Part shown: in pieces, positions 25,374 through 35,137 of the stretch
Layout of the letters: the number at the start of each line of letters is the position of its first letter
Position numbering within the stretch: the first letter of the stretch is position 1
From: Phormidium sp. FACHB-1136
Lineage (GTDB): Bacteria > Cyanobacteriota > Cyanobacteriia > Phormidesmidales > Phormidesmidaceae
Direction: 5' to 3'
Length of the DNA stretch: 51,853 bases
Assembly: GCF_014697375.1 (NCBI RefSeq)
Contig: NZ_JACJRS010000038.1
Span: forward strand, 1 to 51,853
Translations under genes and position numbers: made by a program
Notes under the pieces: model-generated
Database searches by the model: none
Told to the model about the DNA's origin: nothing
The model's input: the letters and a program-made list of their open reading frames with translations, nothing else

Positions 25374-26798
25374 ATGGATAGCCAATCATTGTTTCGTCGG
25401 AGTCGTGCCCGTTTGGCCCTGTGGTATGCCGGGGTGATGGCGGTGATTTTGGGGCTGTCGGGGTTTGGCATTTATCGGGTGTTGCTGCAAGCCAATTGGG
25501 TGGCTCTAGAGCGGGAAATTGAATCGATTGCGGGCACCCTTCACGACAGCCTAGAACCGCTGCTGCTGCCTGCGGAAAATCCTACGGAGTTGTTGCAGCA
25601 AATTTTCCCAGATCTGTGCATCGCTGGACAGGTTTGTAGCTCAACAACAACCCTAATTCAGCGCCACACCATCGGCATTAGCGACCGCCGCAGCTACTAC
25701 ATTCGTCTGTACGACCACCACGGCACCCTGTTGGCCTATTCGCCCAACCATCCCCTACCGCTGCCCCTAGATCTCAATCCCGCCCCTTGGCAAACCCTCC
25801 AGGCCGACGCTGGCCCCCGTTATCGGCAGTTCACTACCATTTTGCACGCCGCCCACAGCCACCCAAACTCCAGCGAAGTTCACAGCCATGGTTCCTGGGG
25901 CTATCTGCAAATTGGCCGCACCCTCGCCCCGTTTGATACCGAAGTGCAGCGGCTGCGGTGGATTTTGGCGGTGGGGTTGCCCGTAGCCTTGGGCGTCGTT
26001 GCCCTGTCTAGCTGGGGGCTGGCGGGGTTGGCGATGCGGCCTTTGTACCAGGCCTACCAGCAACAGCAGCAGTTTACCGCCGATGTGGCCCACGAACTGC
26101 GGTCGCCCCTGGCCAGTCTGTTGGCTACCGTGGAGGCCATTCTACGGTTGCCCCCCGATCAGCCGCAGGAGATTTCTCCCATGCTGCACACTGTAGAGCG
26201 GCAGGGACGCCGTCTCAGTCAACTGATCGCCGATCTGCTCTTGCTCTCGGTGCTAGAACAGAACACGACCCTCCCAACCCTCCAGCCCTGTTGCTTAAAC
26301 GACATCGTTGCCGACCTCACCGAGGAACTGGCTGAGTTGGCGAGTGCGACGGATATTCACCTCGGTTGCCAGATTCCCGACGAACCCATCTACGTCATGG
26401 GAGATGAGTCGCAACTGTACCGTTTGGTGTCGAATGTGATGGTCAACGCCATTCACTACACGCCGCCCGGAGGCTCAGTAGTGGTGAGGCTTGCTACCCA
26501 CGACCACACAGCCACCCTTACGGTGAAGGATACCGGGATTGGCATTCCTGCCCAAGAGCAAGCCCATATTTTTGAACGTTTTTATCGGGTAGATAGTGAT
26601 CGTTCCCGCAAAACAGGCGGCACCGGGCTGGGCCTCGCCATTGCCCAGGCGATTGTGCAACGCCACCAGGGAACCCTTGGGGTGGACAGTCAGCCAGGAC
26701 AAGGGAGCTTATTCACCCTTTCCCTTGCTTGTTTGAATGGCCGACTGCCCCTTGGACATGGAAATAGCGAAAGGGGCTCAAAAAAAACAGGTGGGTAA
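25374..26798 (+). CDS. Sensor histidine kinase, RppB/NrsS-like
   Basis: 474 residues from ATG 25374. TM1 (about 12-34) and TM2 (about 203-225) enclose a periplasmic sensor domain with several histidines (HDHHGT-type stretch and ILHAAHSHPNSSEVHSHGS), which could bind metal. Then HisKA with FTADVAHELRSPLASL, and the ATPase domain with N-box NVMVNAIHYT, DTGIGIP and GTGLGLAIAQ. It should phosphorylate the response regulator just upstream. The perfect NtcA box for amt overlaps its stop codon. The short in-frame extension upstream of 25374 lies inside the regulator gene and is rejected. Confidence 0.9.
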   Translation: MDSQSLFRRSRARLALWYAGVMAVILGLSGFGIYRVLLQANWVALEREIESIAGTLHDSLEPLLLPAENPTELLQQIFPDLCIAGQVCSSTTTLIQRHTIGISDRRSYYIRLYDHHGTLLAYSPNHPLPLPLDLNPAPWQTLQADAGPRYRQFTTILHAAHSHPNSSEVHSHGSWGYLQIGRTLAPFDTEVQRLRWILAVGLPVALGVVALSSWGLAGLAMRPLYQAYQQQQQFTADVAHELRSPLASLLATVEAILRLPPDQPQEISPMLHTVERQGRRLSQLIADLLLLSVLEQNTTLPTLQPCCLNDIVADLTEELAELASATDIHLGCQIPDEPIYVMGDESQLYRLVSNVMVNAIHYTPPGGSVVVRLATHDHTATLTVKDTGIGIPAQEQAHIFERFYRVDSDRSRKTGGTGLGLAIAQAIVQRHQGTLGVDSQPGQGSLFTLSLACLNGRLPLGHGNSERGSKKTGG

Positions 26799-26841
26799 TG
26801 GGATATACCGCTACTTCAGAATTTCCCGCAGTTGCTATAGT
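26795..26841 (+). promoter_or_regulatory. NtcA box upstream of the ammonium transporter
   Basis: GTA (26795-26797), eight bases, TAC (26806-26808) is a perfect NtcA box; its GTA shares bases with the kinase stop TAA. TATAGT (26836-26841) fits TAN3T but lies 27 bases downstream, longer than the usual 22-23. NtcA control of amt is expected from other cyanobacteria. Confidence 0.75.
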
Positions 26842-26882
26842 CCTTAAGGATTTGGCATTGGCATTGGAGATCAAAAAATCCC

Positions 26883-28370
26883 ATGGTACAGCAGCGTAGT
26901 GGTGTGTCGCGTCCTCTTATCAGGAGTGTTATCAGCCGTCGAAAGCGATGGATAATGGCCCTCCCCTGGGCACTGGGATTAGGGTTTGGCGGCGCATTGG
27001 CCCTCAGTCCCTCGGTGTTCGCCCAGGTAGAATCCCCGGTTATGGTGACCACTACTGCCCTCACCCCCGAATCCCTTCAGGTGGCGTTGGATACCCTATG
27101 GGTATTGGTGGCGGGATTTTTAGTATTTTTCATGAATGCCGGGTTCTGCATGTTAGAAACCGGGTTCTGCCGCAGCAAAAATGCCGTCAACCTCCTGGCC
27201 AAAAACCTGATTGTCTTCGGTCTATCCACCCTGGCCTTTTGGGTGCTGGGCTTTGGGCTAATGTTTGGCGATGGCAATGGGATTTCTGGCTATTCCGGCT
27301 TTTTCCTCAGTGGATCCGACAACAGCCCCGCCACCGGAGACGCCTACCAAGGAGTCTACGACTCCCTCAGTTGGGCTGGGGTCCCTCTGAAGGCCAAGTT
27401 TTTCTTTCAACTCGCCTTTGCCGGAACCGCCGCCACCATCGTCTCTGGTGCCGTGGCTGAGCGCATTAAGTTCCTCGCCTTCTTTGTGTTTAGCCTGCTG
27501 CTGGTAGGCATTTCCTACCCCATTACGGGTCACTGGATTTGGGGTGGCGGCTTCCTAGCGGAACTGGGATTCTACGACTTTGCCGGATCCACCGTAGTGC
27601 ATTCCGTCGGCGGTTGGGCGGCGTTGATTGGGGCGATCCTACTTGGCCCTCGGATCGGACGTTACCAACAGCGGCCCATCGCCATGCCGGGACACAACCT
27701 CAGCCTTTCCGCCCTGGGCTGTTTGATTCTGTGGCTGGGCTGGTTTGGGTTCAATCCCGGTTCCACCATGGCCGCCGATCCCTTTGCCATCAGCCACATT
27801 GTGGTTACCACCAACCTCGCTGGAGCCATGGGTGCCCTGGCCGCCACTGTCACCTCCTGGATCTACCTTGACAAACCCGACCTCTCGATGATTATCAACG
27901 GCGTATTGGCGGGGCTGGTGGGCATCACCGCCTCCTGCGCCTATGTCAGCGTTGGCAGCGCCGCCTTGATTGGCCTGTTGGCAGGGGTAATAGTGGTGTT
28001 TTCAGTCACGTTTGTTGACCGCCTCAAAATTGATGACCCTGTAGGGGCAATTTCCGTCCACCTTGTTTGCGGCGTGTGGGGTACCCTAGCCGTAGGACTA
28101 TTCAGTGTTGGCCCCGGCATCTACCCCTGGTACGGCACCGACGGTAGCCCCCTGACGGGCCTGTTTATGGGTGGCGGACTGACTCAAATCTTCATCCAAC
28201 TGCTGGGCATTGTGGCCGTTGCCGCGTTTACCGCGCTGTTTAGCCTCGTAAGCTGGCTCATTATCAAAGTCACCATCGGCATCCGAGTCTCCGCCACCGA
28301 GGAACAAACGGGCCTCGACCTGGGCGAACACGCCATGGAAGCCTACCCCGAATTTGAGATTACCCACTAG
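26883..28370 (+). CDS. amt: Ammonium transporter (Amt family)
   Basis: 495 residues: an N-terminal segment with a signal-like helix ending SPSVFAQ, then eleven membrane helices of Amt. Key segments are [17 protein letters not shown], the first channel histidine in [16 protein letters not shown] and the second in [15 protein letters not shown]; these twin histidines conduct ammonium. [17 protein letters not shown] is the other family signature. It takes up scarce ammonium or recovers leaked ammonia. The N-terminus before residue 45 is long, and an internal ATG at residue 25 (MALPWALGL) is an alternative start. The gene stands alone after the sensor kinase and is followed by a repeat. Confidence 0.95.
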   Translation: MVQQRSGVSRPLIRSVISRRKRWIMALPWALGLGFGGALALSPSVFAQVESPVMVTTTALTPESLQVALDTLWVLVAGFLVFFMNAGFCMLETGFCRSKNAVNLLAKNLIVFGLSTLAFWVLGFGLMFGDGNGISGYSGFFLSGSDNSPATGDAYQGVYDSLSWAGVPLKAKFFFQLAFAGTAATIVSGAVAERIKFLAFFVFSLLLVGISYPITGHWIWGGGFLAELGFYDFAGSTVVHSVGGWAALIGAILLGPRIGRYQQRPIAMPGHNLSLSALGCLILWLGWFGFNPGSTMAADPFAISHIVVTTNLAGAMGALAATVTSWIYLDKPDLSMIINGVLAGLVGITASCAYVSVGSAALIGLLAGVIVVFSVTFVDRLKIDDPVGAISVHLVCGVWGTLAVGLFSVGPGIYPWYGTDGSPLTGLFMGGGLTQIFIQLLGIVAVAAFTALFSLVSWLIIKVTIGIRVSATEEQTGLDLGEHAMEAYPEFEITH

Positions 28371-28400
28371 CAAGCCTCAGTAGATCGAAAAGTCCATGCA

Positions 28401-28471
28401 GCCCCCACCCCCAGATCCTCTCCGACATTAGGAGATGGCTGGGGGTGTAGCTTGCTTCCCGAAGGGTGGGC
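28401..28471. repeat. Composite type B / AGCTTGCTTCCCG repeat
   Basis: CCCCCACCCCCAGATCCTCT pairs loosely with GGAGATGGCTGGGGGTG, followed by TAGCTTGCTTCCCGAAGGGT. The second half matches 13475-13501. It fills the gap between amt and the convergent Uma2 gene. Confidence 0.7.
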
Positions 28472-29058
28472 TAGATCACAGCCTCAGGAATTTCAGGCTC
28501 AGGAAAAGTCACATCCTCATAGAGATCCGCAATCTCCCCGTCCCAATTCACGCTGGTCAGAACAACTCGATCCCCTTCGCCGTAGGGATACAGCACCCAC
28601 AGCCCCTCGGCATTGCGGCGAAACACCTCTACCTGCTGCCGTGTTTGGGAAATCAGCACGTACTCTTCCATGCTCTCCAAATGGCGGTAATCAGCAAACT
28701 TGTTGCCCCGGTCAAAGGCTTCGGTACTCTCAGACAAGACTTCTACAATCAGGCAGGGATGCTGCTTGTAGGTGCTGAGGGCTGTATCTCGCTCGTCGCA
28801 CGTCACCATCACATCAGGATAGTAGAAGCGATTGCGCTCCTCAATGCGGGCTTTCATATCTAGGGCATAGGCCCGACAGCCTCGATCGCGCAGATGTCCT
28901 CGCAACAGTGCCCACAGGTTAAGTGCTAGGGTGACATGGGCATCGGTGCCCCCGGCCATGGCGTAAACGTCCCCATCCCGATACTCGTGCTTGATGGGGC
29001 TGTCGGCTTCGGCAGCGAGGTAGGCTTCTGGGGAAACGTAGTTGAAGGCGGCAACCAT
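28471..29058 (-). CDS. Uma2-family putative endonuclease (DUF820)
   Basis: 195 residues of the PD-(D/E)XK-like Uma2 family, which is greatly expanded in cyanobacteria. SPIKHEYRDGDVYAMAGGTDAH, then YYPDVMVTCD with the metal-binding aspartate and CLIVEVLSEST with the following glutamate, are the family core. The biological role is unknown. It has no obvious partner. Its stop lies at the border of the composite repeat. Confidence 0.88.
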   Translation of the reverse strand: MVAAFNYVSPEAYLAAEADSPIKHEYRDGDVYAMAGGTDAHVTLALNLWALLRGHLRDRGCRAYALDMKARIEERNRFYYPDVMVTCDERDTALSTYKQHPCLIVEVLSESTEAFDRGNKFADYRHLESMEEYVLISQTRQQVEVFRRNAEGLWVLYPYGEGDRVVLTSVNWDGEIADLYEDVTFPEPEIPEAVI

Positions 29059-29185
29059 AGTGCTACGGGTCTTCTGACGCTGGATTCCTGGTTTTGGTCA
29101 GCGAACCCTAAATCCTGGTGGATGACCTCTGGTTGGGGAGGGCGAGGGAATCTCGCCTCTACTGTGCAATTTAGCGGAGATCCAT

Positions 29186-30181
29186 CTAGCGGAACATGCT
29201 GCTGACGGAGCTTTCCTCGTGGATGCGCCAGATGGCTTCACCGAGGAGGTTGGCCATGGAGAGGACGGTGAGCTGCTCAAACTGGCGGGCGGTGGTCATG
29301 GGAATGGTGTTGGTGACAATCACTTCCTCAAACAAACCGCTGGAGAGCCGCTCCACCGCCGGAGGCGAAAAGACGGGGTGGGTGGCGCAGGCATAAACCT
29401 GGCGTGCCCCTTCCTTCTTCAAGAGTCTGGCCCCTTCGCAGATGGTGCCTGCGGTGTCGATCATGTCGTCTACCAGCACCGCCGTTTTGCCATGCACATC
29501 GCCAATCACGTTCATGACTTCCGCCACGTTGTGGGCTTGGCGGCGTTTGTCGATGATAGCGAGAGGCGCGTCGTTGAGCTTTTTGGCAAAGGCACGGGCA
29601 CGGGCTACACCGCCCACATCCGGAGACACCACTACCAAATCCTCTAGCTTTTTGCTGGCGATGTAGTCAATCAGTACCGGGGTGCCGTAGACATGGTCGC
29701 AGGGAATATCAAAATAGCCCTGAATTTGGGCCGAGTGCAGGTCAATGGCAAGCACCCGACTGGCCCCCGCCTTAGCCACTAGGTTAGCCACCAGCTTGGC
29801 GGTGATGGATTCGCGTCCGGCGGTTTTGCGGTCGGCCCTAGCATAACCGTAGTAGGGCACCACCGCTGTAATTTGACGGGCTGAGGCTCGACGGCAGGCA
29901 TCCACCATAATCAGCAGTTCCATCAGGTGATCGTTCACCGGATGGCAGGTGGGCTGGATTAAGTAGACATCGCAGCCCCGAATGGATTCTTGAATTTGAA
30001 TGTAGAGTTCACCGTCGGCGAACCGCTTACGCACCATCGGCCCTAGGTCGGTACCGAGATAGCGGGCCACTTCACGGGCAAGTTCGACGTTGGCGGAACC
30101 GGAAAAGAGCTTTAGACGATTGTTGTCGCTAAAGGCGGGAAGCGACGGCATCTGTACCGGTAGGGTGGCAGAACGAATCAC
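29186..30181 (-). CDS. prs: Ribose-phosphate pyrophosphokinase (PRPP synthetase)
   Basis: 331 residues making PRPP from ribose 5-phosphate and ATP for nucleotide, His and Trp synthesis. Motifs: RFADGELYIQIQESIRGCDVYLIQPTCHPVNDHLMELL (ATP site; key residues R-F-x-D-G-E), YGYARADRKTAGRESITAKLVANL (flexible loop) and VLVDDMIDTAGTI (PRPP loop). Length matches the cyanobacterial class I enzyme with a short N-terminal extension. It is transcribed away from DUF3067. The 300 bases upstream hold its promoter. Confidence 0.95.
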   Translation of the reverse strand: MIRSATLPVQMPSLPAFSDNNRLKLFSGSANVELAREVARYLGTDLGPMVRKRFADGELYIQIQESIRGCDVYLIQPTCHPVNDHLMELLIMVDACRRASARQITAVVPYYGYARADRKTAGRESITAKLVANLVAKAGASRVLAIDLHSAQIQGYFDIPCDHVYGTPVLIDYIASKKLEDLVVVSPDVGGVARARAFAKKLNDAPLAIIDKRRQAHNVAEVMNVIGDVHGKTAVLVDDMIDTAGTICEGARLLKKEGARQVYACATHPVFSPPAVERLSSGLFEEVIVTNTIPMTTARQFEQLTVLSMANLLGEAIWRIHEESSVSSMFR

Positions 30182-30483
30182 AGCAGGCCCCTCTGAGCAT
30201 GTTCACCTAGGAAATCCTAACATTCCCAAATCAAAACCTTCTGAGCATTTATCCTCATTTCAAGGACGAATGTAATCGGGAAACTACGTGATCCTGGGCG
30301 GGGCAGCGGTAGCCCCAGCGGTGAAACCCTGACCCCAGAAGCTTGCAATCAAGGAGCCAAAATGACCTGTCCGCCAGCGATTATCCCGGTTTGGGATGTT
30401 ATCGCCCGTTGACAGATGGTCAGAATCCTAGGCTTCCATCCTCCCAGAGCGTGCCCTACAACCGATGCACCGGAGGGGAAACC
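30182..30483. other. Intergenic region upstream of prs with a GC-rich hairpin
   Basis: About 300 bases. GGGGC (30300-30304) pairs with GCCCC (30312-30316), and CTGGG just before can extend pairing to CCCAG. No tRNA-like arms or known small RNA were recognised. The prs promoter must be in the right part of this gap read on the minus strand. Confidence 0.4.
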
Positions 30484-30801
30484 CTAGAACTCATCGGCCA
30501 ACCATTCCAACGCCCGATCCCCTAGGGCCAAGGGAATACTCACCGCCTTACCCAAACGTGGCTTTTCACGGGTTTCGGCGATCCAAGTTTGCACGTAGGC
30601 GCTTTGCCCCCACTCATTCAGGTACAGCGCCACCTGGTTGAGGTGGGCCAAATAGTCTTCCTCGCTGAGGGGAAAGGAGGCTTGCTCTAGGTAGCGCCAC
30701 ATCACCTGGAGGAAGATTTTGCCCTGGGTGCGGCGCAGTTGAAGGTCGTAGGAGTAGCCCCACTTGTCCACCAATAGGGTGTGTAAATCCTGTCCGGTCA
30801 T
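30484..30801 (-). CDS. DUF3067 family protein
   Basis: 105 residues from ATG 30801, which has AGGAGGCGCG directly upstream; a start 39 bases earlier would leave that site inside the gene. MTGQDLHTLLVDKWGYSYDLQLRRTQGKIFLQVMWRYLEQ and the ending RPRLGKAVSIPLALGDRALEWL are the DUF3067 pattern (key residues W-G-x-S-Y-D, R-R-T-Q-G-K). The family is found in cyanobacteria and plastid-bearing organisms and, as I recall, often sits beside petC. That suggests a link to cytochrome b6f or thylakoid assembly, not shown directly. It is divergent from petC. Confidence 0.88.
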   Translation of the reverse strand: MTGQDLHTLLVDKWGYSYDLQLRRTQGKIFLQVMWRYLEQASFPLSEEDYLAHLNQVALYLNEWGQSAYVQTWIAETREKPRLGKAVSIPLALGDRALEWLADEF

Positions 30802-30812
30802 CGCGCCTCCTA

Positions 30813-31245
30813 GGGTTGCCGCCCGTCCTGCTTGATACATTTCTTTACGATACGGTGTCGGAATTAACCTTGATCTTAAGGGGCCAAAAATAGGTGTAAT
30901 GGGCTAAAAACGAGGATTTATCAGATAAACCACGCTTTCAAAACCGCATTTTCCCGCTAGATACGCATTTTAAGCCCTGATAAATGGCATAATCCAATTT
31001 TCTTCCATCAAGGCGGAAGGCAATCTCTCCCCCTCGGCGGGCCATCGTTGAACGCCACGAATCTGAGAACATCATGGTGCAATAATACGATTGGTTAAGT
31101 TCTAGGCTTCCGTGGGAGTGGTTTTGCGCTCTGTCGGCCCAGGCGATGGCGCTGTAACGGCGCGGTTTTGGTCGGCGGTGGCACAGCCTAGGGAGCGTGG
31201 ATAGCTGCTGATAATACATTTGAACGGGTACACCAGTCTTAAATT
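30813..31245. other. Intergenic region between DUF3067 and petC
   Basis: About 430 bases carrying divergent promoters. A 93-residue open frame on the minus strand (30938-31219) is Ser/Arg/Tyr-rich, has no family look and probably is not a gene. No repeat or RNA gene was seen. Confidence 0.45.
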
Positions 31246-31788
31246 ATGACTCAAGTTTCTGGAACCTCCGATGTCCCCGATTTGGGGCGTCGCCAATTTA
31301 TGAACCTGCTGACCTTCGGGGCGGCTACGGGAACTGTCCTGGGCATGCTCTACCCGGTGGTCAAATATTTTGTCCCGCCCTCTAGCGGCGGCGGCGGCGG
31401 TGGGGTCACGGCCAAAAACGAACTGGGTAACGACGTGATCGCCAGTTCATTCTTGGCGGCCCACAACCCCGGTGATCGCGTCCTGGTACAAGGGCTGAAG
31501 GGCGACCCCACCTACCTGGTGGTCAAAGACAATGGCAGCCTAGAAAGCTACGGCATCAACTCCATCTGCACCCACCTGGGCTGCGTGGTGCCCTGGAACG
31601 CCAGCGAAAACAAGTTTATGTGCCCCTGCCACGGCTCCCAGTACGATGCCACGGGTAAGGTGGTGCGCGGCCCTGCGCCCCTGTCTCTGGCCTTGGCCCA
31701 TGCCGATGTCACCGAAGACGACAAGGTTTCCCTCACCAACTGGACGGAAACCGACTTCCGCACTGGCGAAGGTCCCTGGTGGGCCTAG
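31246..31788 (+). CDS. petC: Cytochrome b6f Rieske iron-sulfur protein
   Basis: 180 residues. [31 protein letters not shown] is the twin-arginine-type uncleaved membrane anchor, followed by a flexible Gly hinge (SSGGGGGGV). The [2Fe-2S] cluster ligands are Cys and His in CTHLGC and CPCHGS, here about residues 108-113 and 126-131. It carries electrons from plastoquinol to cytochrome f in the thylakoid lumen. petA follows after 25 bases, the standard cyanobacterial petCA operon. Confidence 0.97.
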   Translation: MTQVSGTSDVPDLGRRQFMNLLTFGAATGTVLGMLYPVVKYFVPPSSGGGGGGVTAKNELGNDVIASSFLAAHNPGDRVLVQGLKGDPTYLVVKDNGSLESYGINSICTHLGCVVPWNASENKFMCPCHGSQYDATGKVVRGPAPLSLALAHADVTEDDKVSLTNWTETDFRTGEGPWWA

Positions 31789-31813
31789 GGTCAACCGTCC
31801 CTAGCCGGTCTCC

Positions 31814-32812
31814 ATGACACACTCCATAGCTATGACACATACACCCATGACTGCATTCATCTCATCGGTGCGTCGTTGGCGGCCAGTTGCCGTTGCCTTT
31901 GCCACCGTTCTTCTCGTCTTGGGCGGGGTGCTGGTTCAGCCCCAACCCGCCGCCGCCTACCCCTTCTGGGCACAGGAAAACTACGCCAACCCCCGCGAAG
32001 CCACGGGCCGCATCGTGTGCGCCAACTGCCACCTAGCCGCCAAGCCCACTAAGGTAGAAGTGCCCCAGGCGGTGCTGCCCGACACCGTTTTTCCCCTCAA
32101 GGTAGAAATTCCCTACGACCTAAATACTCAGCAGGTGCTGGGTGATGGCAGCAAGGGTGGCCTCAACGTCGGTGCCGTGGTGGTGCTGCCCGAGGGCTTT
32201 AAGCTTGCCCCAGCGGATCGCATCCCTGAGGACCTGGCCGAAGAAGTGGGTAGCACCTACTTCATGCCCTACAGCGACACCCAGGAAAACATTCTCATCG
32301 TTGGGCCTCTGCCCGGTGAGCAGTATCAGGAAATTGTCTTCCCGATTCTCTCCCCCGACCCCGCCACCAACAAAGCGGTGTCCTTTGGTAAGTACCAAAT
32401 CCACGTTGGCGGCAACCGTGGCCGTGGCCAGGTTTACCCCACCGGGCAAAACAGCAACAACTACGCCGTTAACGCCTCTGCCTCCGGTAGCGTGGCTGCC
32501 ATTGAAGCCCAGGCTGGCGGTGGCTATGCCGTCTCCATCCTCACCGCTGAGGGCGACACCGTGGTAGACAGCATTCCCGCTGGCCCCGAACTTCTCGTTT
32601 CCGAGGGCGACACCGTGGAAGCTGGCAAGCCCCTGACCACCAACCCCAACGTGGGCGGCTTCGGCCAAATGGACACCGAAATTGTGCTGCAAAGCCCCAA
32701 TCGCATTAAAGGTTTGATCGCCTTTGTGGCCGCCGTCATGCTGACCCAAATCATGCTGGTGCTGAAGAAGAAGCAGGTCGAGCGCGTCCAAGCCGCCGAA
32801 CTCAGCTTCTAA
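31814..32812 (+). CDS. petA: Apocytochrome f
   Basis: 332 residues as listed, with in-frame ATGs also at 31832 and 31847; the middle one gives a presequence closest to the usual length. The signal ends in QPAAA, and mature YPFWAQENY supplies the N-terminal tyrosine heme ligand. CANCH is the heme attachment site. The large lumenal domain is followed by one membrane helix ([20 protein letters not shown]) and the basic stromal tail [15 protein letters not shown], both typical. It accepts electrons from PetC and passes them to plastocyanin or cytochrome c6. A terminator follows directly. Confidence 0.97.
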   Translation: MTHSIAMTHTPMTAFISSVRRWRPVAVAFATVLLVLGGVLVQPQPAAAYPFWAQENYANPREATGRIVCANCHLAAKPTKVEVPQAVLPDTVFPLKVEIPYDLNTQQVLGDGSKGGLNVGAVVVLPEGFKLAPADRIPEDLAEEVGSTYFMPYSDTQENILIVGPLPGEQYQEIVFPILSPDPATNKAVSFGKYQIHVGGNRGRGQVYPTGQNSNNYAVNASASGSVAAIEAQAGGGYAVSILTAEGDTVVDSIPAGPELLVSEGDTVEAGKPLTTNPNVGGFGQMDTEIVLQSPNRIKGLIAFVAAVMLTQIMLVLKKKQVERVQAAELSF

Positions 32813-32834
32813 GGCCCATTCACCATGAATCACT

Positions 32835-32858
32835 GGGGTGCTCCGGCACCCCTTTTTT
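32835..32858 (+). terminator. Rho-independent terminator of petCA
   Basis: GGGGTGC (32835-32841), loop TCCG, GCACCCC (32846-32852), then TTTTTT (32853-32858). A compact perfect stem with a T-run 23 bases after the petA stop. Confidence 0.92.
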
Positions 32859-32872
32859 ATTGGACTAACTCA

Positions 32873-32967
32873 GCCCTCACCCCCAGCCCCTCTCCTTCCT
32901 GGGAGAGGGAAGCAAAACCTCTTCAAAGTCCCTCTCCCAGCTTGGGAGGGGGGTTTAGGGTGAGGGC
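32873..32967. repeat. Full two-hairpin repeat, type B copy 2 (inverted)
   Basis: Same element as 22763-22858 in the opposite orientation: GCCCTCACCCCCAGCCCCTC, hairpin, central CTTCAAAGTCCC, hairpin, GGGTTTAGGGTGAGGGC. It occupies the start of the 349-base gap between petA and typA; the remainder (32968-33161) shows only the AT-richer typA promoter region. Confidence 0.92.
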
Positions 32968-33161
32968 CAAGGGAATTTAGCGATCTACCAAGCCTGTTTA
33001 TCGGCGTTTGTTGATGGAAATCGTGACGAGGCTCTGTGCATTACGCTACAATTGTTAAGAGTTTTTGCATATTCGGAACTTATCTTGAGCCTCTGGTTAG
33101 CGGGCGCTCCGGCTGAGTTTCGTTGCCCGTTGTTGACCAAGCTATTCCTTTCATTTCCTCT

Positions 33162-34952
33162 ATGACTCTTCCTATCCGCAACGTCGCGATCATTGCCCAC
33201 GTTGACCACGGTAAAACCACCCTGGTTGATGCGCTGCTGAAGCAATCTGGTATTTTCCGCGAGGGGGAAGAGGTTCCAGACTGCGTTATGGACTCCAACG
33301 ACCTGGAACGGGAGCGCGGCATCACGATTCTGTCTAAAAACACCGCCGTTCGCTACCAAGACACCCTAATTAATATCGTAGACACCCCTGGCCACGCCGA
33401 CTTTGGTGGCGAGGTAGAGCGCGTTTTGGGGATGGTTGACGGCTGTATTTTGATTGTGGACGCCAACGAAGGCCCCATGCCCCAGACCCGCTTTGTGCTG
33501 AAAAAAGCCCTGGAAAAGGGTCTGCGTCCCATCGTCGTTATCAACAAAATTGACCGCCCCCAGGCCGAACCCCACGGAGCTGTAGATAAGGTGCTGGATC
33601 TGTTCCTAGAGCTAGGAGCCGACGACGACCAGTGCGAGTTTCCCTACCTCTTTGCTTCCGGCATGGCAGGTTTTGCCAAGCTGAAGCTGGAAGACGAGAG
33701 CGTCGACATGCAGCCCCTGTTCAACTCCATCCTTGATCATGTGCCGCCCCCGGTGGGCGATGTGGACAAGCCCCTTCAGATCCAGGTGACGACCCTCGAC
33801 TATTCCGAATACCTGGGCCGCATTGTGATTGGGAAAATCCATAACGGCACCATTACCGCCGGACAGCAGGCGGCGCTGATTAAGGAAGACGGCAGCATGG
33901 TGAAGTCCAAAATCTCCAAACTGCTGGGTTTTGAAGGACTGCGCCGGATTGAAATTGAGCAGGCTTCCGCTGGCCAAATCGTGGCGTTGGCAGGCTTTGC
34001 CGATGCCAATATTGGCGAAACCATTACCTGTCCCAACAACCCCCAAGCCCTGCCGCTAATTAAGGTAGACGAACCCACCCTGCAAATGACCTTCGTGGTC
34101 AACGATTCCCCCTTTGCGGGGCAGGAGGGAAGCTTTGTTACTTCCCGGCAACTGCGGGATCGCCTGATGCGGGAACTGGAAACCAACGTGGCCCTGCGGG
34201 TGGAACCCACCGACTCTCCGGATCGCTTTGCGGTCTCCGGTCGGGGGGAACTGCACCTGGGCATTTTGATCGAAACCATGCGCCGGGAAGGCTACGAGTT
34301 CCAGGTCTCCCAACCCCAGGTGATCTACCGGGAAGTGAACGGTCAACCCTGCGAACCCTACGAACTGCTGATTTTGGACGTGCCCGAAGAGGGCGTGGGC
34401 GGCTGTATGGAGCGCCTGGGCCAACGGCGGGCCGAAATGCAGGACATGCGGGTGATGGGCGATGGCCGCGCCACCCTGGAGTTTGTGATTCCGGCACGGG
34501 GACTGGTTGGCTTTCGCGGAGAGTTTATGCGCCTGACCCGTGGGGAAGGCATTATGAACCACAGTTTCCTTGACTATCGGCCCCTCTGTGGCGATATCGA
34601 GGCCCGCCGCAACGGGGTGTTGATCGCCTTTGAGGAAGGCGTGGCCACCTTCTACGCCCTCAAGAACGCTGAGGATCGTGGCGTGTTCTTCATTACCCCC
34701 GGCACTAAGGTGTACAAGGGTATGATTGTGGGCGAGCACAACCGCAACCAGGATCTTGAGCTGAATATCTGCAAAACCAAACAGCTCACCAACCATCGGG
34801 CCGCTAGCGGCGACGAACTGGTACAGCTCCAAAGCCCCATCGACATGAGCCTGGAGCGAGCGCTAGAATACATTGGCCCTGAGGAACTGGTGGAAATCAC
34901 CCCCGAATCCATCCGACTGCGGAAGGTGTCGAAGAAACTGGTGAAGCGCTAA
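33162..34952 (+). CDS. typA: Translational GTPase TypA/BipA
   Basis: 596 residues from ATG 33162, where the family N-terminus [20 protein letters not shown] begins; a TTG 39 bases earlier is unlikely. G1 [11 protein letters not shown]2 RERGITI, G3 [14 protein letters not shown] and G4 NKIDRP are complete. Domains II, III, V and the TypA-specific C-terminal domain ([33 protein letters not shown]) follow. It binds ribosomes and supports assembly and stress or cold growth. It stands alone between repeats and an inositol-phosphatase gene. Confidence 0.97.
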   Translation: MTLPIRNVAIIAHVDHGKTTLVDALLKQSGIFREGEEVPDCVMDSNDLERERGITILSKNTAVRYQDTLINIVDTPGHADFGGEVERVLGMVDGCILIVDANEGPMPQTRFVLKKALEKGLRPIVVINKIDRPQAEPHGAVDKVLDLFLELGADDDQCEFPYLFASGMAGFAKLKLEDESVDMQPLFNSILDHVPPPVGDVDKPLQIQVTTLDYSEYLGRIVIGKIHNGTITAGQQAALIKEDGSMVKSKISKLLGFEGLRRIEIEQASAGQIVALAGFADANIGETITCPNNPQALPLIKVDEPTLQMTFVVNDSPFAGQEGSFVTSRQLRDRLMRELETNVALRVEPTDSPDRFAVSGRGELHLGILIETMRREGYEFQVSQPQVIYREVNGQPCEPYELLILDVPEEGVGGCMERLGQRRAEMQDMRVMGDGRATLEFVIPARGLVGFRGEFMRLTRGEGIMNHSFLDYRPLCGDIEARRNGVLIAFEEGVATFYALKNAEDRGVFFITPGTKVYKGMIVGEHNRNQDLELNICKTKQLTNHRAASGDELVQLQSPIDMSLERALEYIGPEELVEITPESIRLRKVSKKLVKR

Positions 34953-35137
34953 ATAACAGCGGTTGTATACCCCAAGGATAGACCTTGATTCCTGCCCTAG
35001 GGATCGGGTCTGCCCTCTGAGGGGGGAGATTGGGGTATTGAGCATCGAGCCAGCCTTGCTTCCTGCTCTGAAAGTTGGGCTGGCCTGAAGGCCCCCGATG
35101 CCTCACCTGCCCATTCGTTCCACGATCATGACCCATC

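Noticed and set aside
30938-31219. 93-codon open frame on the minus strand upstream of petC
   Set aside because: Low-quality composition, no recognisable fold, no ribosome site, and located in a promoter region.
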